This document shows positions 44,457 to 54,772 of a stretch of 64,000 nt of DNA, one piece after another; the first letter of the stretch is position 1; each line of letters opens with the position of its first letter. Under the pieces are notes generated by a model. It had not been told where the DNA came from. It ran no database searches and saw nothing but the letters and a program-made list of their open reading frames with translations. The DNA is taken from the NCBI RefSeq assembly GCF_022605725.1, contig NC_065557.1, positions 22,695,256 to 22,759,255 on the forward strand, given 5' to 3'. A program made the position numbers and the translations under genes. The stretch is from Anthonomus grandis grandis. Its lineage: Eukaryota; Arthropoda; Insecta; Coleoptera; Curculionidae.

Positions 44457-47400
44457 AATCCTTACTAACTGTAAATTCTGAAAACCTTTACTATATTAAC
44501 GATGCATCAAATAGATTTAAATTACTCATTGACACTGGTGCAGGCATTTCAATTTTTAAAGAAAAAGCGGCTCAAAATTTACCCAAAAGATTCCCTGAAA
44601 ACCTTACTATCCAAGGTATTACGGATCAAAAATTAACAATTCAAGAATCTACCCTTGTTTCCTTTGGCTCTGGAGAGCCACATAAGGTGTATATTTACGA
44701 CCTCGATATCGATTTTGATGGAATACTAGGATTAGACTTTCTTGAACGTTATGAATGCGTAATAGATTTAAATGCAAAACAGCTAATAACAAACTCTAAA
44801 ATTATTCCCCTGCATAAAGTTGAAAACATAAAATCAAGTGCAGAAAATTCTCAGCAAAAGACAGCACCTGTAAATTTAATTTCAATTGAACCCCGGACAG
44901 AGAAAATTTTGAAACTCAAGTGTAACTTATCTAATACTGATGCCTTACTATACTCTGATGGAAAAGATAAAGTTAGGTTACCAAATGCAATGGTCAGAGC
45001 CAACGAATGTGGTGGATTTTTAACCACCATAGTTAATGCTAATGCCATACCAAAAACAGTTGATTTTTCAGAACTCAAAATAGAACCATTTAATGTTGAC
45101 ACAGACCAATGTAAAGAAAATATTTTAAACTTTAACTCAAAACCCAATAAAAAAAGCCTTGATCGTAAAGCCAAAATACGAGACCAACTTCGACTTGAAC
45201 ATATAAATGACGAAGAAAAGGAACTTGTTACTGATGTATGTCTAAACTTTTCTGACATATTTTACCTTAAAGGTGACCAACTAACGTTCACCAGCGAAAT
45301 CAAACATAGTATCGATACCAATAATGCTCGACCTGTCTTCACAAAATCTTATCGCTACCCCCAGGTACATAAGCAAGAAGTTAAAAAGCAAATTGGTAAA
45401 ATGCTCGACCAAAATATCATTCGCCCCTCGACGTCTCCTTGGTCTTCCCCCGTATGGGTCGTACCCAAAAAACTTGACGCCTCTGGAGAACAAAAATGGA
45501 GAGTAGTGATTGATTACCGCAAACTCAATGAGCTCAGCGTTGGAGACAGTATCCTCTTCCGAATATTTCCGATCGTCCCGACCAGTTAGGGAAATGTCAG
45601 TACTTCACTACGCTCGATGTCGCTTCAGGGTTTCATCAGATCGAGATAAATCCAGACGACATTCCCAAGACAGCTTTTTCTGTAGAAAATGGTCATTTTG
45701 AATTCGTCCGAATGCCATTTGGCCTGAAGAATGCTCCATCTACCTTCCAGCGAGTTATGGACAACATTCTTCTTGGTATCCAGAACGAACGCTGCTTGGT
45801 TTACATGGATGACATAATAATTTATTCGCCTACTATTCATGAGCACATCGCTAGACTTACTGAGGTTTTCAAACGTCTTCATAAGGGAAATTTAAAAATT
45901 CAGCCTGACAAGTGCGAATTTCTTAGGAAGGAAGTCGCTTATTTGGTACATCTCATCACCCAGGACGGCGTTAAACCCAATCCTGTTAAAATTGAGTGTA
46001 TCCAGAAGTTTCCCATTCCTACCACCACCAAGGATGTCAAATCTTTCTTAGGTCTTGCGGTATATTACAGACGCTTTATTCCTAATTTCGCCAAAATTTC
46101 AAAACCTCTGACGACTCTTTTACAGAAAGACACTTCTTTTAATTTTGATTCTGAGTGTATAAATTCATTTAACGATCTTAAAAAGTCTCTTGTATCCGAT
46201 CCAATTCTTATATATCCAAATTTTGAGGAAACGTTTGTTCTGACAACCGATGCTAGTGCCTTCGCTATTGGAGCTGTACTCTCACAAGGACCTGTAGGAA
46301 AGGACCTCCCAATAGCCTATGCATCAAGGACTCTCTGTAGTGCTGAGACGAGATACTCCACTATTGAAAGAGAACTCTTAGCCATCGTCTGGGCTGTGAA
46401 ACATTTCCGCCCGTATCTCTACGGTCGTAAGTTTCTTCTAATTACTGATCATCGTCCTTTGACTTGGCTTTTCTCAATCAAGGATCCCGGCAGTAGATTA
46501 GCTCGTTGGCGCCTAAAACTAGAGGAGTACGACTATAAAATCGAATATAAGCCTGGTAAAATAAACAAAAATGCGGATGCTCTTTCAAGGGTAAAAATTA
46601 ATCATGTCAAGGATTGTATAAATCTTAATCAAAAATTACTATCCTTGCCGCCAATGAAGACCAGCCCTCTACTAGTAAAGAAACACCTCCTTCCAATGAA
46701 AATGAACCCGATGATGACGATAAAGAAATGACCCAAGATTACAATAGATTCGTAAATTTATACAGTACTCAGTCGATTATTGTTTATTCAAAAATCGAAA
46801 TTTCTAATTCACAACTTTTAGACAAATCACACAAAAACATCGTAAGTTTCTTTTGTCAAACTAAACTCGAAGATCTTCAATATAAAATAATGGACGATTT
46901 ACTCGAAGAGAATATCGAACTTGAAACTCATAAAGTTAATATCCTGTCAAGCACAAGTGTAAAAAATCGAAAATATTTTATTTTTCTTTTGCCAGCTAAT
47001 AAAGATTTAATTGCTCAACACCTTTTTTTTCTATGCTCTTTACACGTGCAGTAATGAATTTGACCTTACTCAAACTTATTGTGTTGAAAATAATCTTAAC
47101 CTACCGGTTCTCGAATTATTTTCGTATATCTTTGCCGACAAAGATATTAAATTAAGAATATGTCAAGGCATCGTTTTAACACCAGATCAAGACCAAATCC
47201 CTATCATCTTATATCAACATCACACAGGGAAAAATAACCTACACCGTGGCATAAACGAAACAGTCAGGCGTATAAAAGAAAAATATACCTGGCCTGGTTT
47301 AACTCGCGATGTAGAAGTTTTTATAAAAAAATGTGATATTTGTCAAAAGGTAAAAATTTATAGAAAAAATCTTAGTACTCCCCTTGTAATCACTGAAACC

Positions 47401-48216
47401 CCAAAAACACCGTTTGAAAGAATAAACATAGATCTTTTTGAATATCCGATTAGAAATTATGCATTAACTATTAGGGACGAATTAACTAAATTCACGCAAG
47501 CCTACCCCCTACTAGATAAAAAGGCATCCTCTGTAGTTAATACACTATTATTATTTTTTCAACACTACGGTACCCCTTTGCGGATCGATGCTGACCAAGG
47601 GCGAGAATTTGACAACAGCCTTTTAAAAGATCTTTGTAAACTTTATGATATCAAACTAACGTTTTCCAGTATAAGCCACCCCCAGTCAAATGGCTCGCTT
47701 GAGAGATTTCACGCAACGCTGACTGAAATGATTAGAGTCCATAGCGCTGAATACCCTGATGAAAATCCTTTTAATGTTCTGCCGTATGCGGTAATCTGCT
47801 ACAACAACACTAAAAATAAAACTCATGGGTTTACACCCTACGAGCTTATTTTTGGTCACACGTCCAGCAGACCACCGGAAACCTTATACAATCGAGAGCA
47901 GTTAATAACGAAATATGTCCGAGATTTAAATAATCGTATGGAATATTATTACAAACTCGCTCGCTCTCGAACTAACGATAAGAAAGAAAAAGCCAAAATT
48001 CGATTTGACCGCATTGTAAATAGAAATAAATCAGAATATCAAGTAGGACAAAAAGTTTATATCAAAGATTCGCAAATCACCACCAAAGCGCAAAACCTCT
48101 TTAATGGCCCCTTCGAAGTGTTAAAAGTTTATCAAAATTCTGCAAAATTGAAAAATTTAATCACTAATCAGACTTCTAAAGTCAATTTTGATCGTTTGAA
48201 GCCATACTATGACTAG
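44427..48216 (+). pseudogene. Element 1 pol (protease, RT, RNase H, integrase), frameshifted
   Basis: Protease: LLIDTGAGISIF near 44525 with catalytic Asp. RT: SPWSSPVWVVPKK, then after a frameshift near 45540-45600, MPFGLKNAPSTFQRVMD and VYMDDIIIY. RNase H: LTTDASAFAIGAVLSQ, YSTIERELLAIVWA and ITDHRPLTWL. A second shift lies near 46650 and a third at a run of eight T near 47025. Integrase: a His-His-Cys-Cys zinc site (HHTG, H-R-G, CDICQK), then INIDLFEYP, DADQGREFD and NGSLERFHATL carrying the D,D,E triad. The stop is TAG at 48216. All domains are present; the three shifts inactivate the polyprotein in this copy. Confidence 0.9.
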
Positions 48217-50095
48217 AACAGTCCTATTTTATTTCAGATTTCTCTTGCTGATCCCAGCAGCGGTCACTCAATTCCTGCTTACGCCTGTAAATAACACTGT
48301 TGGCATATTTTTCCACGAAGAAGGAAAAGTAAGAGTGTCGAATAATAAATGGACCTTGCTTGTGTACAAAGATTTAGAGCCCATAAGGCAAGCCATTAAT
48401 CATAATGATAAGTTACTTTCTATCCTCTCTGACCTAACGGCTGACTCTTCTCCCCGTATTACCGCTTTTAAAAGTATTGTTCAAACTCATTTTAGTCTTC
48501 TTTCAAGAATCGCTGACTCTGTTAATCTTAAATTGTCAGAAGTTACGGCTGGTACTAAAGACTATACCTATCGAATCAAACGCGGATTAATAAACGGAAT
48601 AGGTAGTATCTTTAAATCAATAACCGGCAACTTAGATTCGTCTGACGGCGAATATTTTAATGAATGCATAGACAAACTATCGCACGATGAACGAGAACTT
48701 GAAACCCTGTTAAAAAACCAAATATCGGTAACGACGTCAGTTATTAAAAGTTTTAATTCAACCTTACAAAAAATTCAAATAGATGAATTAACATTCAATC
48801 ACGATATTGAAGAAATAAAAACATCAATGATAGACATTTCAGATACATTGAAGTTTTATGAAAGCCTAGTAAAAACTTTAGAGCTTTGCGAGTTTTTAAT
48901 GGAAAGTTATGTTTATTTGGAAAGTTATTTAAATGATCTTTTAAACTCCATAACGTTTGCTCGCCTAAAGATTTTACATAGCTCAATCATAAACCCAAGG
49001 GATTTGATCAATTCTCTACAAGAAGTCTCGCGATCTCTTTCGAAGAATAATTTACCGTTCCCCACCTACCTTCAATACGCTGCTCAGTATCTTGATGTAA
49101 TAGAATTGCAAGCCTTTCAAACTGAAAACAAAATAGTATTTGTGCTTAACATTCCATTACTTGAACCTGAAACCTATACCCTATACCGAAACTTTCGTAT
49201 CCCCATTTTGGATAATCGAACAGGTCTCTCTCATGTAATTCCAACAATAAATAAATACATTGCGCGTGATGACGATTCTCTACTGTACATTTTCCCTCCA
49301 AGCCTGGATAACTGCAAACTGGTTCAAATCAATAGCTACATTTGTTCCAACCTCCTAAAATATCCCATAGATAGCGATGCAATATGTGAGGCACAGCTAC
49401 TGAGGCAGAGTACCCAGTTACCGATCACTTGTCAAACTTCCATTCTCCAGACGTCAGACTATCATGTGCAAGAGTTGGACCAAAACTACTGGCTAATAAC
49501 CGTCTCAGGACCCCTACCAGTAACCATCCAGTGTGGAAAAACAGAAGTTGCGACGAAAATCATCCGAGGGAACACCCTTCTCAGACTCCAACCAGAATGC
49601 AACTCCTTTATTGGCAGTACCAGGGTTCACTCTAAGTACCCAATGGAAGTCTACAAAAATGTTACCTATAAAAGTCATCCTGTCTTGATACCATACGACT
49701 GTTGCAAAAGCTTCCCAACCAAGTTCCATGTTCCCGAACTGAAGCCCCTTAAGCTCAGCAACCTCAACGCTGACGACCTGAATGTGGCTCAACATAAGCT
49801 AAATCAGTACACCGAGCAACTGGAGAGGCTAATCGAAGAGCCCTTTATAACCAAGCATGTCCACTGGTTTACTATCGTGACAATAATTTTGGTAGTAACC
49901 CTCATCGTTTTGTACATATTCTGCAAGTGTCGACGTCGCACGCCCCTTAGACTAAGCCTTCCTGCAGCCGATGACTCACCACCACGACCAAGACCTGGAA
50001 CCGATCTACTAAAAAGACTGGTCCCCAAGAGACGAACCAGCATCCATCCAGAAGACCCGATCCAGGAAGAAACCATCCAGTTAAGCTCAATTTAA
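48209..50095 (+). CDS. Element 1 env, uninterrupted 628-codon frame
   Basis: The envelope fusion glycoprotein of the errantivirus type, related to baculovirus F proteins, which mediates membrane fusion when it is active. It begins with a signal peptide (about residues 1-20). A furin-type site RIKR sits at residues 122-125. A Gly-rich fusion-peptide-like stretch follows, then a long helical region, then several Cys in the outer domain. A membrane helix lies at about 553-571 and a basic cytoplasmic tail at 572-628. It overlaps the end of pol by eight bases; in relatives it is made from a spliced mRNA. Length is about normal for the family. It has no stops or shifts, unlike gag and pol beside it. 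Confidence 0.92.
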   Translation: MTRTVLFYFRFLLLIPAAVTQFLLTPVNNTVGIFFHEEGKVRVSNNKWTLLVYKDLEPIRQAINHNDKLLSILSDLTADSSPRITAFKSIVQTHFSLLSRIADSVNLKLSEVTAGTKDYTYRIKRGLINGIGSIFKSITGNLDSSDGEYFNECIDKLSHDERELETLLKNQISVTTSVIKSFNSTLQKIQIDELTFNHDIEEIKTSMIDISDTLKFYESLVKTLELCEFLMESYVYLESYLNDLLNSITFARLKILHSSIINPRDLINSLQEVSRSLSKNNLPFPTYLQYAAQYLDVIELQAFQTENKIVFVLNIPLLEPETYTLYRNFRIPILDNRTGLSHVIPTINKYIARDDDSLLYIFPPSLDNCKLVQINSYICSNLLKYPIDSDAICEAQLLRQSTQLPITCQTSILQTSDYHVQELDQNYWLITVSGPLPVTIQCGKTEVATKIIRGNTLLRLQPECNSFIGSTRVHSKYPMEVYKNVTYKSHPVLIPYDCCKSFPTKFHVPELKPLKLSNLNADDLNVAQHKLNQYTEQLERLIEEPFITKHVHWFTIVTIILVVTLIVLYIFCKCRRRTPLRLSLPAADDSPPRPRPGTDLLKRLVPKRRTSIHPEDPIQEETIQLSSI

Positions 50096-50123
50096 AAGTT
50101 GTTGCATAGCATCAACTTTTTTA

Positions 50124-50136
50124 TTTGATGGGGAGC
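50124..50136 (+). other. Polypurine tract of element 1
   Basis: TTTGATGGGGAGC lies immediately before the 3-prime LTR. Its purine core primes plus-strand DNA synthesis. Confidence 0.7.
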
Positions 50137-50402
50137 TGTTATATTGGATCTTCCCATGCACGTGGGCGATCTTTCTCATTGGAACCGCTAAGTCAGCATC
50201 CTTGAATCGGATCACACCATATTATGGAATCTACAGTTCTCACGTAGTCAGCAGTTAGATTTAGTATAAATAGGTTTAAGTTCTTTGTAAAATATAGATT
50301 AATTACAGAATATTTATAGGCAGAAACTATGTCCGTTTAAATTTTAATATTTAATAAATAGATTTTTTTTAAAAAGTGGTTCTTGAGTTGTGCGAGATAA
50401 CA
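50137..50402 (+). repeat. 3-prime LTR of element 1
   Basis: Matches 42485-42750 almost base for base and is followed by TATATA. A few single-base differences and small indels are visible. Confidence 0.93.
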
Positions 50403-50526
50403 TATATATAATATAATAATATATATACTATAATATAACAAATATATAATTATAGTAGTTCCGAGGATGTAATTTCGCTCTCTTATCGCCATCTATATGT
50501 CGAAGAGTAGAAACTTTTTCAGTGTT

Positions 50527-51583
50527 TCATAAATCGCCCAAGCTTTTAATGCCCCGCGTATATTGACGAATTGACGAAACAGTGGGCTGCCAAGGCAGTT
50601 GTGCATATAGGTCTCCTGATGGACCCTTCATGCCCCACCGGGGGTTACCAGAGCCCAACGGCCTTCTGGTCTTAATGCTCTCTAGTCTGAAGGACTTAAA
50701 GTCGCTCGGTACACTGAAAGTGTTACCCAAGTATTTGAACCTGGCGCGCGTGAGTGCTGGGCACTCCCCAACTACATGGTCAACGGTTTCATCCTCCTCA
50801 CAGCACCATCGGCATTCCGGGTTGTCCGCAATACCGATAGTATGGAGATGGCTTCTTAAGTGCCAGTGACCGGTTAAAAGACCTGTCACTAGCCGAATTT
50901 CGCGTCTTTTTAGGCGTAGTAGATTTTTGGTGAGACAGGCAGAGGGCCCACCTATGTGCGCTTTGGCCTGTCTCATACCAGGGGACTCTGTCCATCTTCG
51001 GTGGGTCCACTTGTCCAGCAGACCCTTCATTGACGCGACCGCAACGCATTTGGCGATCCCAACTATGGGTTCCGGCCCCATCGGCACATTCGCGGATCCG
51101 GGTCTGGCGAGAGAGTCCGCTTCCTCATTACCTACATGGCCTGCGTGGCCAGGTATCCAGACGAGCTGGACCCTGCATCCAACCTGTACCAGTTTTTTCA
51201 GGACTTTTATGTACTCTAGTACAAGCTTGGAGCTTACCTTTGCGGCCGTGATAGCCTTAATGGCAGCTCTGCTGTCCGAGCATATTGATACAACTGTATT
51301 GCGGTGTCCGCTGCTTAGGATTTTCTGTCCGCATTTTAATACAGCGAATACTTTGGCCTGGAAGACAGTGGACCCCCAGCGAGTATGCCCTACTGGTATG
51401 TGGGATCCCACCAATAAGCCCTGATCCAGCTCTGTTATTTATTCTGGAGCCATCTGTGTACCAGATGGTTCCCCTATTTAGCAATGCAGGTCTGTTGGAA
51501 TGCTGCCACTCCTCTTTGCTTGCAATGTGCGTCACGAATCCCTTGCAGTCCACAGTCACTGGAGCCATGCAGTCACTGCCCAT
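50527..51583 (-). pseudogene. I/LOA-type LINE RNase H and terminal Cys-His knuckle
   Basis: The first part (51583-51400) is in the polymerase frame and gives IWYTDGSRINN, the RNase H first Asp. A frameshift near 51410 leads to the main frame (51414-50527): VFAVLKC, ICSDSRAAIKAI (next Asp) and QLVWIPGHAGHVGNEEADSLA (His and Asp). The terminal LLTGHWHLRSHLHTIG and CRWCCEEDETVDHVVGECP knuckle follow. It ends at a stop near 50527. RNase H of these LINEs removes the RNA template. Confidence 0.87.
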
Positions 51584-51616
51584 CAGAAGGAGAGGACATT
51601 CCTGTATGGCCCGTGA

Positions 51617-52882
51617 CTAAATTTTTGCGTGACCGGTCTCGCCAACACGTAGTTCGCCGAGGACGTATAGCCTGTACGCAGTCCTCATTGCCTCGAATTG
51701 CACAACGAGGTCCAGAGGCGGAAGGCTCAGCAGAGTCTCAAGCGCTTTAGTTGGTGCCGTCCGCATGGAACCCGTTATGCTGAGACATGCAAGACGTTGG
51801 ACTCTGTCCAGTTGAGCACGAATTTTCGCTTTCTCCGTACGTGGCCACCAAACGATAGCCCCGTATGTGAGAAGAGGTCTCACAATGCGCGAGTAGATCC
51901 AGTGGAGGATCTTAGGAGACAGACCCCAGGTATTGCCAAAAGCCCGCTTGCAGGCCCATAGCGCGCAGGTGGCCTTCTTTATTCTGGTGTCTGCATGATC
52001 GTGCCAGGAGAGTTTGGGATCCAACTTGATTCCCAGAAATCGAACTGTCCTGGAGTAATGCAGCTGCACACCACCTAGAGATATAACAGGGGGCGTGCCA
52101 AAGTTACGTCTTCTCGTGAATAGTAGGAGCTCTGCTTTTTTGGGGTTAATCCTGAGACTCCCCGAGAGGCACCATATGTCCACCATACGCAGGGCTCTCA
52201 TCATAGGGCCCTGCATTGAGACGGCGTCTTTCCCTGGGCAAAGGATTAACAGATCATCAGCGTAGGCCTGTGTGTATAGGCCAGCATTGTTTAAAAGATT
52301 TATCAGGCTGTCGACCACAAGGCACCACAAGGTAGGGGACAATACTCCTCCCTGCGGGCAGCTCCTAGCCGCCAACGTTTCGACAATCTTGTTGTTGAGC
52401 TGGGCAGATACATGACGTTTCAAGAGCATGGCCTCTATCCAGCTAACCAAACAGGGTTCTGAGCCGCGGCTCTCGAGTGCTTGGCAGATTATTGCAAAAG
52501 GGGTGTCGAACGCTCCTTCAATGTCTAGAAACGTACCCAGACAGGCCTTGCCACTACCCAGAGGACCCTCCACCTTCCTAACGAGGTGGTGTAGGGCCAG
52601 GTCCGTGGATTTGCCCGCCTGATAGGCGTATTGGTCCACATGCAGTGGTTTGTTGACCAGGATGCTTTCCTTAAGATATTGATCAATCAGCCTCTCCATC
52701 GCCTTCAGCATAAAGCTGGTAAAGCTGATAGGTCGGTACGATTTGGGATCTGTAAAATCGCTTTTTCCGGGTTTCGGAATGAAGACGACTTTCACTTGAC
52801 GCCATAACTTTGGGACGTATCCCTGAGCAAGGGTCGACCTGAATAGTCTGACTATGTGTGGGGTTAGTACTTCTGGTGTGAA
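51617..52882 (-). pseudogene. I/LOA-type LINE reverse transcriptase
   Basis: The frame from 52882 reads through TPHIVRLFRS and VVFIPKPGK, YRPISFTSFMLKAMERLID (palm entry), LDIEGAFDT (motif A), PQGGVLSPTLWCL (motif B) and AYADDLLIL (motif C). LRINPKKAELLLFTRR, the thumb and LLTYGAIVWW follow. It runs open to a TAG/TAA stop at 51617-51619. In intact relatives the frame continues into RNase H, so that stop is the first lesion of an otherwise intact 390-codon polymerase. Confidence 0.88.
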
Positions 52883-53748
52883 TCTAATAGATTAACTTTT
52901 AATATTTCTAAAACTAATATTTTAACTTTTAAATGTAACCTTGGAACTGTCACTTTGCAAAATGAAACAATAAGTCCTGTTGAAACATGCAAATTTTTGG
53001 GCCTGACGATTGATAAGCAATTAAAATTTGAAACTCTGGGACTTGATGTGGCCAAAATTGCCTACCGTGCTCTTATTGAGTCTTATCTGAGATACGGTAT
53101 TGTGTTTTGGGGTGTGTGCTCTCATTATTTGTTCAGCTCTCTATTTATTTTGCAAAAAAGAGCCATACGCTACATGTGTGCAGCTCGTTTTCGTAGCCCC
53201 TGTAGGCCATTATTTTTAAAACACTCTGTCCTGACATTTCCATGCCTTTTTATTTTAGAGACTGTTTGTCTTATCCACAAAAAATATCAGCATCAGCTTG
53301 GCCCCCCCTCCTCGGATTACAATCTCCGAACAACCTTCTCTTTACCTCTGCCTATCCCAAAAAGTGAGCAGATTAAGTCCTCTTTTGTGTACGGGGGCAG
53401 ATGGCTTTTTAACCACCTACCCCTTTATATAAGGCTAATAAATTGTGAAAAACGTTTTAGGAAAAATATAAAGAAACTCTTGCTTGCTAAAGCATTTTAT
53501 TCTGTAGACGAGTTTTTAAATACAATTTTTTGACAGTGAAGAGTTTTGTGCAGCGTAATGTGAATTCCTACTACCCTTTCTTTGGGTGTGGTTCTATATT
53601 CTATGTATGTAAGAATTGTTAAAATTTTTATATTTTTGTAAAAGATTATGTTGTCAACTATCTTTAAGATTTTATATAATGCTTTGTTAACAACAGATGA
53701 TGTTACGTAACAATAAAGCTATTTTTGACTTTGACTTTGACTTTGACT
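52883..53748 (+). mobile_element. TTTGAC-tailed LINE, truncated, inserted into another LINE
   Basis: A 5-prime-truncated LINE tail: a 192-codon frame at 52955-53533 is the reverse transcriptase C-terminus (CKFLGLTIDKQL, FILQKRAIRYMCAAR, LFILETVCLIHKK, SLPLPIP). A palm-thumb break lies near KFETLGLDV. About 190 bases of 3-prime UTR and a (TTTGAC)4 tail at 53724-53748 follow. It interrupts the minus-strand LINE. It is the same family as 5810-7456. Confidence 0.85.
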
Positions 53749-53930
53749 AACCCGTTTTGCAAAAGGCATGGATATAGTCCATCCGTGCCCCGCGTATATA
53801 TGACTGCGCGAATATGGAGCCAAGCCAGACGACTGGCATGGCGGGATACGTCTTGTCAATGCATCTGATAGCTCGCATCAAAAACCTCATTGGCGCGTCA
53901 CTCCACACGGTAGGTCCCATTTGTAAAAAT

Positions 53931-54119
53931 AAATAAACACAAACTGACTACGAGCCGCGGTCAATTTTTTTAGGAAAGTCACCTTATAAATTCGCTTGGT
54001 AAAATGGTCTGTTTACTGATCATAATAAAAGGGTATGTTGTGATTTTTTTGAAAAGGCATTAAATTTTTATCAAAAATAGCGTTTTGGTTTTTAGATCTG
54101 AGCTACGCGTCTCCGTGCA
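53931..54119. other. Unassigned, probably mariner-related
   Basis: No motif was recognised before the transposase fragment that follows. Confidence 0.4.
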
Positions 54120-54452
54120 ATGAAATTTAATTTTCCTAGACACATTTACCTGGTGAAGTGCTAGAAGAAGGAGTGCTATTAAATGGCACGAGAGATCTCC
54201 CGATTTGCCTCCCATTGATTTCTTTTTGTAGGAGTATCTAAAATCGAAAACTTATGCCACCCAGCCCGAATCCACGAAAAAATGATCCTTAATTCTTTTG
54301 TCAAAAGTATTTATAATTTTGGTTTAGCACTATAGAATTTAATGAACTTGATCTCAAGAAACAAATTGGCAGTAAAAGTAAATAATCGCTGCCACACATT
54401 GATTACCTTAGCCTCTGTTCGAGGGCGCTATTTGAAAAACTCCTTATTCTAG
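54120..54452 (+). pseudogene. Mariner-type transposase C-terminal fragment
   Basis: Frames give ERSPDLPPIDFFL, a stop, then EYLKSKTYATQPES, matching the third catalytic Asp motif and following helix of mariner-type transposases (compare SPDLTPLDFFLWG in the element at 640-1662). A block CGCTATTTGAAAAACTCC near 54427 looks like its right terminal region. Errantivirus element 2 has inserted immediately after it. Confidence 0.65.
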
Positions 54453-54456
54453 CGGG

Positions 54457-54740
54457 AGTTTAGGACAACAACCAGCATTTGCTTTTTTAAAAAACAAATT
54501 TATTGAGAACAGGGACTAACTAACTTACAACTAACTTGATTGATAGATAATGACTACATCGATTACTATAATAATTATTGTTGCTCTTGTCTATTACATT
54601 ATATTTATAGGTTCTAAAAATGATGACAATACAAACTAAGCTATTTCTAAATAAAGTAAATAAAATTTCTTTTATATATAAATAAATTCTTTTTAAATAA
54701 GTATTGGTCGGCATAAGGTGGTGGGTTGGTACCCGTAACT
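54457..54740 (-). repeat. 3-prime LTR of element 2
   Basis: 284 bases. It carries about 41 bases near 54655-54705 (AT-rich) not present in the other LTR; elsewhere near-identical. Confidence 0.9.
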
Positions 54741-54756
54741 CCTCCCTCCTAAGAAA
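54741..54756 (-). other. Polypurine tract of element 2
   Basis: On the minus strand TTAGGAGGGAGG lies directly before the 3-prime LTR. Confidence 0.7.
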
Positions 54757-54772
54757 TGAGCCCAGGGGTGAA

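Larger units (their letters stand above)
42485..50402 (+). mobile_element. Errantivirus-like Gypsy element 1, complete with env
   Basis: The element has two 266-bp LTRs (42485-42750 and 50137-50402, TGTTAT...ATAACA). They are bracketed by TATA(TA) on both sides, consistent with a short target duplication in a TA-rich site. A tRNA-Ser-like primer site and a polypurine tract are in place. The order gag, protease, reverse transcriptase, RNase H, integrase, env is complete. This is the layout of insect Ty3/Gypsy elements that acquired a baculovirus F-like envelope. gag and pol carry stops and frameshifts; env does not. LTRs differ by only a few bases by eye, so the insertion is fairly recent. Confidence 0.93.
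50450..53930 (-). mobile_element. RNase H-encoding LINE (I/LOA-type), interrupted by another LINE
   Basis: On the minus strand the copy runs 53930-53749, is broken by the insert at 52883-53748, and resumes 52882-50450. Codons on the two sides join in frame (CKTG-F-TPEVL). It covers the region just before the polymerase, the polymerase, RNase H and the terminal Cys-His knuckle. It is 5-prime truncated near 53930. It is distinctly less AT-rich than its surroundings and has few lesions (one stop between RT and RNase H, one frameshift in RNase H), so it is fairly young. Confidence 0.88.

Noticed and set aside
44851..45258. 135-codon minus-strand frame opposite pol
   Set aside because: Shadow of the pol frame with clear homology on the plus strand.
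50927..51424. 165-codon plus-strand frame across the LINE RNase H
   Set aside because: The minus strand carries RNase H and Cys-His motifs; the plus frame is a shadow in GC-rich DNA.
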